The translations under genes were made by a program, and so were the position numbers. Below are positions 57,577 to 64,000 of a DNA stretch of 64,000 nt, one piece after another. Source of the stretch: Clonostachys chloroleuca (taxonomy: Eukaryota > Ascomycota > Sordariomycetes > Hypocreales > Bionectriaceae); assembly GCA_037952775.1 (NCBI GenBank), contig JBANAY010000003.1, positions 30,008,001 through 30,072,000 of the forward strand, in the 5' to 3' direction. Under the pieces are notes generated by a model. It was not told the DNA's origin. It did not search any database and saw only the letters and a list, made by a program, of their open reading frames with translations. The first letter of the stretch is position 1, and each line of letters starts with the position of its first letter.

Positions 57577-59362
57577 TCAATCCTCCTCGCTCGACCATTT
57601 CGAGGCTGACCTGAGATTCTCACCGTACATGTAAAAAGCAAAAGGCACGGGTATCAATAGCGCGGCAACTCCGCCCGTGATGCATGATCCAGGACCGACA
57701 CCCAGGTTGTGGTATAGCGGGCCGACAACTAGTGGCAAGACGCTGGCAACGCATGATCGAAGAAATGTGTTGGCACCGATTGCAGAAGCTGCATATGTCT
57801 GAAATGTGTCGACAAGATAGTTGAGTGCTGCTTGGAAGATGGTGAAAAAGCCAGTACCCAGCATTATCAGACCAATGCATGGAGCAACCCAAGTGGTACC
57901 AGGTCCAGATGTCCAACCGATAAGGAACTGACTTCCGCAGAATAAGAAGGAGCCCAGCATCATAGGTGGAAGACGCATCTCTGGAACAGGCTTGTTTCCT
58001 GCTGCATGATATGCCTTGTTATACCGGAATTGGTTGTAGATGTTGATGCCACAACCCATGGAGGCACCGATAATGATGGACAGGAACGGCAGCGCAGCTG
58101 GGATAGGTTGCCACCCTCGCACTTCTTGAAAGATGATGGGAATCGCGCCCAGTTGCATATATAGGATACCGTACACAAAGCTGGCATATAGCGTCATGAG
58201 CAGACAAATTGGTGTACACAGAATTTGGATTGGGCGTATGAGAAATTTCCGTGCCAGCTGTGAGAACGAAATCTGCCATTCCTCGAACTGTGCATGAAGT
58301 GCCCAATTGCCGGTTTCGTGACGTAGTTGCTGAGCCTTATGGACCAGGAGAAGTGGCGGGTAACTTTCGTCGATGAATATCACGCCAATAAGCAGAATGA
58401 CTGCTTGAAGAATACCCGTGAGATACTCGGTCCATCTCCAGCCCAGCGAGGGCTGTTGGGCAATGATTGTGGAGATGACAGGTCCTATTATTGACTATTA
58501 GCAAGATTATTCAACAACTTCAGCAACTATCATTCATAATCTTACCTAGAGCAGGGCCGCAAACGATAGCCATAGAATATCCGGCAAGGGCAACACCTCT
58601 CCAAGCGGGAGAGAATAAATCGCCGAGAACACCCCCGGTATTGGTCATGGGCGCGGAAGCGAAAAAGGCACCCCAGAATCGTGTCAATATGATTGTCTGC
58701 AAATCCTTCGCAGTAGCTGTCGCAAAGCTGAAGCAGATAGCGATAAACATGGGCGTGAGCACCGGCAATCTTCGGCCAAATACTTCACTCAACGGAGCCC
58801 AAAGTAATGGCCCAAGTCCAAAGCCCAAGAGATATAGGGTTGTGCCCAAGGTAGCTACTTGTGTTGATACATGGAATTCCTTTGCGATGAGTTCTGTGCC
58901 TACCGAGTACGATGAGGAAGCCCAGGTTGCTGACATGGTGATCATACCGTAGAGAAGCGTTGTCAGGACCTTTTTGTGCGTGGGCCAGTTGATTGGTCGA
59001 TACAGATCTTCAGGCCCGTCAAAGTCAACTATTTGATCCTCCAATGTGGGCTTGCTAGCCATAGGATGGGAGAATTCCGGTATGGGACGTGATCGAATGC
59101 GAGATATGATGTTCTCCAGTCGGGATGCCTCGGGCACAAGGCTCGTCGTCTTGCCCATGCCTTCATGATATTTGCCTAGGCATCTTGATTTTGCAGTATT
59201 AGATCTCATCTCGCGCAAGCATGGGCGGTGGCCGTCGAAAATGTCGCCTGCTCCCGTACTCTCAGAGGTAAACACCTGGGATATGCTCGCTCCATCTTCG
59301 GTGGTTGCGCTGTCGCAGGTCGTTGACGATAACGCCCTCTCGAGGTCAACTTGGTCAGCCAT
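57577..59362 (-). CDS. MFS exporter, DHA1 drug:H+ antiporter type
   Basis: Plasma-membrane major facilitator of 574 residues, DHA1 group (polyamine/fluconazole-resistance-like). Exons 59362-58546 and 58484-57577; the join GPALG-PVIS is in frame. A soluble N-terminus of about 120 residues leads to the family sequence DLYRPINWPTHKKV. Then come SATWASSSYSVGTELIAKEF, LYLLGFGLGPLLWAPLSEVF-GRR (motif A), and motif C-like GYSMAIVCGPALG. Downstream are GWRWTEYLTGI, the cytoplasmic loop EEWQISFSQLARKFLIRPIQ and the late TFQTYAASAIGANTFLRS. It has the 18-bp dyad 262 bp upstream and probably exports, or protects against, a compound linked to the hydrolase/regulator unit. Confidence 0.93.
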
Positions 59363-59623
59363 TGATATGAATGGAATAAAATTCAGTGAAGACTGTCTCA
59401 ATTAATTGACTGTTTGTTGAAGCAACTGAGCAGTATGGGATCTGCCATCGTATTATTATACTTGGCGACACTTTGTCGTATCTCGGCATTGGTGTTATAC
59501 GTGACGTCATTGTGCCTATTGGCCTCGAAAGAATCGGAATGCTATTTGGCTACTAAAAGTCGTTGAGCGTGCTGTCTTCCTTCCATCACCCTCTTTGAAT
59601 CGTTGATTAGCTCTTCGCCTACC

Positions 59624-59641
59624 TTATCACCGCGGACATAA
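59624..59641. promoter_or_regulatory. Dyad TTAT-N2-CCGCGG-N2-ATAA, MFS promoter
   Basis: Reads TTATCACCGCGGACATAA, differing from the hydrolase-promoter copy at one spacer base only, 262 bp upstream of the MFS start. The identity extends to the flanking CTTAT and ATAAG. Confidence 0.65.
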
Positions 59642-59862
59642 GACTAGAGCTAACGCGGAACTCAGGCTCCACATCAAAGTGCCTCAAAAAACACTACGGT
59701 CATTGCCGGCTGACAGCTCCATGACAAAGAAGAGCCATATTATAGCACTCATCTTACTCGCTGGTAAAGACATGGCAATTCGCTAGGGCCACTACCAGTC
59801 CACCCACTTGCACTTTTCCGGCCACCTTTGCCTCTCTTTTGAGCTCATCCGGGCATTGCCGT

Positions 59863-59883
59863 CCGCGGCACCATTATCCGCGG
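59863..59883. promoter_or_regulatory. Two extra CCGCGG hexamers
   Basis: CCGCGG at 59863-59868 and again at 59878-59883, the second preceded directly by TTAT. They could be accessory half-sites for the same regulator, but they lack the full dyad spacing. Confidence 0.3.
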
Positions 59884-60299
59884 CGCCATTACCACAGACA
59901 CAGAATGTCCATTCATACGAGCGAACGAATTCCCTACGTCATCAGGCGGGCACGCGCTAAGAACAGCGCTGGATGACAGCCAGTAGTGTATTTTAAGCTC
60001 ATCAGCATATCACTTCATCCACGGGAGAAGGGCTACCATTACTGTATCACCTTGAGAGTCCCAGTTGTTCTTGAATAAAGGCGGGCCTCGCTACCCTCCA
60101 GGCATAAATTCAATACGGTCTCACACTCAGAACTCAACGCAAAGTCTACAAGAACATCTCATACCCGTCACGCTTGGCCTTAAAATTGAACATCATCCAC
60201 ACCAATTCATCTCGCACAACATGGTTGCAAATTTGAGAGCAATTGGTAACAAAAGATTGTTCTCTGTTCTGAAACTAAGTTCCACACTAACATCCTACT

Positions 60300-60691
60300 A
60301 GATATCCGTGGCGGCAAAGGCGGTAGTGATGCATTTCATCAACAACCAAATACCAAAACCCCATCCTGATGAAGGACAAGCTCTTGTTAGTGTGCGGGCG
60401 TTTGGGATCAATAGAATGGACATCATTCAACGCCAGGGTGGCTATCCGTTGCCGCCACAAGCCCCCGCGACCCTGGGAGTCGAATTCAGTGGAGTGATTG
60501 AGTCGCCTGGATCTGGAGACCATGGCGGCTTTTCGGAGGAGATGAAGTTATTGGCCTTGCCTATGGTGGTGCCTATGCTGAGTATGTCGCCGTCAGCACT
60601 CGCATGCTCCTCCACAAGCCCTTCTCAATGGACTGGGCCCGCCTTGGCCGTGTGATCGAAACAAACGATGATACGCAGAACTCATGATACG
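60300..60691 (+). pseudogene. Zinc-type quinone oxidoreductase, N-terminal fragment
   Basis: Encodes the start of an MDR-superfamily NADPH:quinone oxidoreductase: AKAVVMHFINNQIPKPHPDE, SVRAFGINRMDIIQRQGGYP and PPQAPATLGVEFSGVIE. A -1 shift near 60535 (TCGGAGGAGATG; one more G gives FSEGDEVIGLAYGG) moves the rest, AYAEYVAVSTRMLLHKPF, to another frame. That frame stops after GRVIETNDDTQNS at 60686-60691. The Rossmann domain is absent, so the gene is truncated whatever the status of the shift. Confidence 0.8.
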
Positions 60692-61102
60692 GCTCTCGCA
60701 GAGAAGAGAGACATCCAGCGAACTTGAGGCTTTTCCGTAGAAGAGGTTTGGCACTATCTGTGAAAGCGATGAGGTAATACGTGCCTCTTTCCGACTCACC
60801 TGATGAGACCCTGAACCTCATCTTTCACCACAACCCCAGAGTCAATCAATGGCACCAGACTCATGCCTTCTGTATTTCGAGCAAATGCTAAGCTGAGCTA
60901 TCTTGCAGTTTCGCGTTCTACTCGCTCTTCTACTGGCTCACCAGGCCAAGAGTAGAAGTAATTTGGTTCTCCGGGATGCCCACTAATCCAGTCCCAACCT
61001 GTTGGCTGCAACAAGCTGGTGGCCGCGCTCGACAGCGATCACCATATGATGGAGAGCAACAAGAGACCAACCCATCGCCATTGTAAGGACATATGATCGC
61101 TA
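60692..61102. other. Intergenic
   Basis: No supported gene between the oxidoreductase fragment and the TPR protein. Confidence 0.5.
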
Positions 61103-62446
61103 CTAGAAACGGTTACTATGGACCGGCGACCCCGGCCATTGCATGTCTCGGCGTCGTACGGCCCCTATGGGCCGGCCCTGCCCAAATGAGATGACATCTG
61201 CGAGTGCCAAAATCTCTGGTTCATCATCCCAAGACGTTGAGTCACTCTCGGCGTCCACAATCCTGTTCGCGAGTAAGCCCAGATCAGCGGTTCTCAGATC
61301 TACCCCGCTGCCAGCAACCCCAATTGAGTCCCCTTCTCTTGCTCTTGCGTCCCATGGTGAGCTGTACGCCTGCTGGAGGTAGGTGACGAAATCAGCCGCA
61401 TATATGCGAGGCGTGTGATCTACCCACCGGACAGTGTGAACCCATAGATACTGACCTGGTGCATCCCTGGCAAGACTTGAAAACACTACGTCACTGAGTT
61501 CCTCAAGATCGTACACAGGGACTAATCCCGGTTCATCAGTGCCACCGTCGGGCCACGCGATCATTTCGCAACCCAAGGTTCTTCCCAGTGCAAGCGCGAG
61601 AATCTGACTCTTCGCGTCGGCAAGGACGAAGACCTTCGGAATCCTGATATTCTGCTGGCGTAACACCGCATGCAACTTCAGAATTGCCTCATTACAAAGC
61701 GACTCGGTGTCCTGGATGTACGCGTAGCGACCGTTCATCACCTCCTTCCCATAAGGGGACAGATGAAGCAAAATACCGCCATTTAATATGTAATTCCATC
61801 CCCTTGTATCCTTCTCATCTAGAGAACACACGTGTCTCACTTTTGCCTCACGACAAACCACGGTATTGATGCGAGCAGCAGCGGAAAGATAAAATGCGTC
61901 CTGGGTGTGCTTACAACCTTCCTGGAGGCGGTCGTTTACTTCACGCGCAACGCTTAAATCACCAGTTCGCACCGAAAACCACGCCTTTTGATAAATTCCA
62001 AGTAGAGATTCTTTCCATTCATCAGAACTGGCTTCCAGGTAATGCAACGCATCGATGAAGTTTCCACTCCTTTCCAAAGCCGCTATGGCTTGGGCCCGGT
62101 AATGGCTGCTATCTAGATCGCACGCGACCGCCCGAGTAAGCATTGTTGCAGCTATGTCATACTGCTCTTGCCCCATCATGGACATCCCGAGAACGAAAAG
62201 CGCAACAGCATCATTCGGAAGGCTTGCAGCGCGAGCAGCAATACTCGTGGTGTCTCGCGAGGCAATACGGCCCACAATCTCTGCCAGTATATGCAAGGCT
62301 GTCTGGAAAAGTTCAGGCGATAGGCTGATCGAGGCAGGGTAGCCTAAAGCGGCCCTGAGGCTTGGGTAGGCCGCTCGCGGATTAGGGTCACCCAACAATC
62401 TTGTCGCTTCGTCGATATAAGTGTTGAGTTCATCGTTTCCGGGCAT
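61103..62446 (-). CDS. TPR-domain protein of unknown function, intronless
   Basis: Start chosen at 62446 (MPGNDELNTYIDEATRLLGD); an in-frame ATG at 62497 would add 17 residues. About 447 residues. The first half is helical with tetratricopeptide-like pairs: PNDAVALFVLGMSMMGQEQY, DIAATMLTRAVACDLDSSHY, RAQAIAALERSGNFIDALHY. The second half is mixed alpha/beta: KVFVLADAKSQILALALGRT, LGCEMIAWPDGGTDEPGLVP, QYLWVHTVRWVDHTPRIYAA. I recognise no family for it. The single long exon, lack of signal peptide and bacterial-looking TPR layout leave transfer from bacteria open but unproven. A soluble scaffold role is a guess from TPRs only. Confidence 0.65.
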   Translation of the reverse strand: MPGNDELNTYIDEATRLLGDPNPRAAYPSLRAALGYPASISLSPELFQTALHILAEIVGRIASRDTTSIAARAASLPNDAVALFVLGMSMMGQEQYDIAATMLTRAVACDLDSSHYRAQAIAALERSGNFIDALHYLEASSDEWKESLLGIYQKAWFSVRTGDLSVAREVNDRLQEGCKHTQDAFYLSAAARINTVVCREAKVRHVCSLDEKDTRGWNYILNGGILLHLSPYGKEVMNGRYAYIQDTESLCNEAILKLHAVLRQQNIRIPKVFVLADAKSQILALALGRTLGCEMIAWPDGGTDEPGLVPVYDLEELSDVVFSSLARDAPGQYLWVHTVRWVDHTPRIYAADFVTYLQQAYSSPWDARAREGDSIGVAGSGVDLRTADLGLLANRIVDAESDSTSWDDEPEILALADVISFGQGRPIGAVRRRDMQWPGSPVHSNRF

Positions 62447-62497
62447 GGTGAGGTTGTGTAGTAAGGGGTAAGAAACCGAATCAAGAATGAGGCGCAA

Positions 62498-63554
62498 AGC
62501 AGGCGGATCAGATCCGTTGGAGTAGTTGTGATTTTCTTTTTTTCGGAGCTTGGATTTTGGAAAGAGAAACTTATCACAGGACGAACTCGGCTGGCATCCG
62601 TGGCGGCTGCTTGTGGACTTTCCATGCGCAGCGAACGAAATGAATAATTCTTCCTACACCCAAAAATATTTTCACGCCATGAGGGTAGCGTCGACACCAG
62701 CCCCTACTCCTTGGTCGGCACTGCCCCTTTCGTATTTCGTATTTGCTGTTCGCACCATTGGGGCCAGTTCACCGCTAACCTCGTTGAAGCAATGACAAAC
62801 GGCCCCTTTCGATCAATACAGATTTATTGAATTGACTACTGCGCAGAGATATCTCGCACCCAACATCATCTCCAATAACGTTCATGGTTCATTAAGGGGG
62901 GTTGGTCCTTTAGTCCTTGGTACCTTCTCGCTGGCGGTAAGTGAGTAAAGTGAGCATGGAGGAAAACTACAGGAAATCCCGGCTTAAAGTCATGAGTGCG
63001 TTCACAGAAGTCTCGGCATGGCAATTTCCTTGCCTTTGCTTCTTGGCTGCTACCCAGCAGGTCCTATATAGTTAAGAACTCTTTTGCCAAAGACGACTCG
63101 TGTTAGTGATTAAAATAGCCTTCAAGCGTTGCAAAGCGAGGTAAATTTGGGCTCGCTCCCACGTTTCTTGCCGTAAAGCTGGAGATGTCTTCCTGAACCG
63201 CAGTTCGCATCGGCGGACGGATTCAACGGGGGTATGGCCGCAATAGCGTCGAGGATGCATTTACGACGAAATCCGGTGACAAAGGACGCTACTACGATAC
63301 TTTAGCGTAATATGGGACCAGGGGACGTTGAGGTTAGAAAGAAACCCTCGGTAGTGTTAGGGCGACACGGAACGCTTGCGTGCCAACCCTTGGGTTCGTA
63401 ATGATCGTATTTCACCATGGCACTGACCGATGTATATTTTGGTAAAGGAGTACTGTGAGATAGTTTGAGTATAAATTGGAGAGAGGAGTATCCGTCTAGT
63501 TACTAGAAATAGCACGACCAGAATGAATGTTGGTTAACAAATTGATCCAAAGCC
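62498..63554. other. Intergenic, 1.06 kb
   Basis: Promoters of the TPR gene (minus) and the beta-lactamase-like gene (plus). No other gene is supported. Confidence 0.5.
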
Positions 63555-64000
63555 ATGAAGGTCATCTCTAGTATCTACTTATTGTTCACAACGGTGTTAG
63601 CCTCCAGTGGAGGGAGATGTCCGCCAACGGGTCCGACTCTCCCGCGTCCAGCCATACATCCGACGTTCAGGTTGCCAGACGTAGTGTCCAAAGTCAATAA
63701 CCTCATCGAAAACAATACGGTCTCGTGGAACACTTCAACCACATCATTTTCATTAGAGATAACCACAACAGAGAATACTCTTCTTTCATTTCATCACACC
63801 GCCTCTATTAGAAACGAAAATAGCACAGCTCAAGTTTCCACTAACACCATATATCGTGTCGCTAGCATAACGAAGGTTTTCAATATATTTTTGTTGCTTC
63901 TTCATGCTGAAAAACACCTGGATTCTCCCATTGGACAATTCGTTCCCGAACTACAGGTTGCTCCTCAATATGGAAACATCACTTTGAGAATGCTCGCCTC
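63555..64000 (+). CDS. Secreted beta-lactamase-fold serine hydrolase (partial)
   Basis: Opens MKVISSIYLLFTTVLASSGG, a signal peptide, then CPPTGPTLPRP, the usual Cys/Pro-rich start of fungal class-C beta-lactamase-like (penicillin-binding-protein-like) secreted proteins. It runs open to the window end. YRVASITKVFNIFLLLLHAE contains the S-x-x-K catalytic motif (SITK), followed by LDSPIGQFVPEL and GNITLRMLA, all matching the family. Many NxS/T sequons occur. Family members include esterases and hydrolases found near secondary-metabolite genes; the activity here is undetermined. The right-hand part, including the Y-x-N motif, lies outside the window. Confidence 0.85.
   Translation, partial: MKVISSIYLLFTTVLASSGGRCPPTGPTLPRPAIHPTFRLPDVVSKVNNLIENNTVSWNTSTTSFSLEITTTENTLLSFHHTASIRNENSTAQVSTNTIYRVASITKVFNIFLLLLHAEKHLDSPIGQFVPELQVAPQYGNITLRMLA

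Larger units (their letters stand above)
59363..60299. other. Intergenic, MFS promoter and flank
   Basis: No gene. Carries the MFS-promoter dyad and two additional CCGCGG hexamers. Confidence 0.5.

Noticed and set aside
59863..59883. Two further CCGCGG sites as full copies of the regulator dyad
   Set aside because: They lack the N2-spaced TTAT/ATAA arms; kept only as weak possible half-sites.
1..64000. tRNA, rRNA and CRISPR
   Set aside because: No cloverleaf with conserved tRNA boxes, no rRNA-like sequence and no regularly spaced short repeats were seen when reading; a dedicated covariance search was not possible.

Overview
The window is nuclear DNA of a filamentous ascomycete. The evidence is short GT-AG introns of about 45-80 nt, HET-domain genes, a Zn2Cys6 regulator, a hydrophobic-surface-binding-type protein, a Cip1-type lignocellulose-secretome protein, a hybrid histidine kinase and a Tad1-like LINE. 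A decayed fragment of the circadian gene frequency (FRQ) favours a Sordariomycete, Leotiomycete or Dothideomycete over Aspergillus-type fungi. No prokaryotic, viral or CRISPR features were seen.

Layout. 1-17 kb is ordinary, mostly intact sequence: a partial rhodopsin/PTH11-like membrane protein (-), a secreted amidohydrolase (+), a mitochondrial aconitase paralogue (+), a Cip1-like secreted protein (-), a cytochrome P450 (+) and a 1272-residue hybrid histidine kinase (-). 18-29 kb is decayed: an ABCC transporter with a nonsense codon, a damaged P-loop and frameshifts, whose 5' end stops at a dead non-LTR retrotransposon, followed by a broken 2EXR/F-box-like gene. 29-32.5 kb is gene-poor. 32.5-38 kb holds an Hsp31/DJ-1-like gene and a divergent TauD-type dioxygenase/MFS permease pair that looks like a sulfonate-use module. 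38-53 kb is an accessory region: a secreted Lys/Pro-rich tandem-repeat protein with kexin-type sites, HET genes, an HsbA-like gene, an FRQ relic, an amine oxidase relic and a very AT-rich block. 53-59.6 kb is a compact unit of secreted alpha/beta hydrolase, Zn2Cys6 regulator and DHA1 MFS exporter. The right end has a quinone oxidoreductase fragment, an intronless TPR protein and the start of a fungal beta-lactamase-fold hydrolase.

How the parts may work together. The strongest regulatory signal is an 18-bp dyad, TTAT-N2-CCGCGG-N2-ATAA. It occurs upstream of the alpha/beta hydrolase and upstream of the MFS exporter, the two genes flanking the Zn2Cys6 regulator. A one-mismatch copy lies 253 bp upstream of the secreted repeat protein, about 15 kb from the regulator. 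I infer a small regulon. The dioxygenase and MFS pair share a promoter with its own 8-bp inverted repeat.

Caution. At least seven frameshifts here are apparent loss of one base in short C or G runs, in genes that otherwise keep perfect exon phase or synonymous codon patterns. Either this is real decay or the assembly under-calls C/G homopolymers. Pseudogene calls resting only on such shifts should be read that way.
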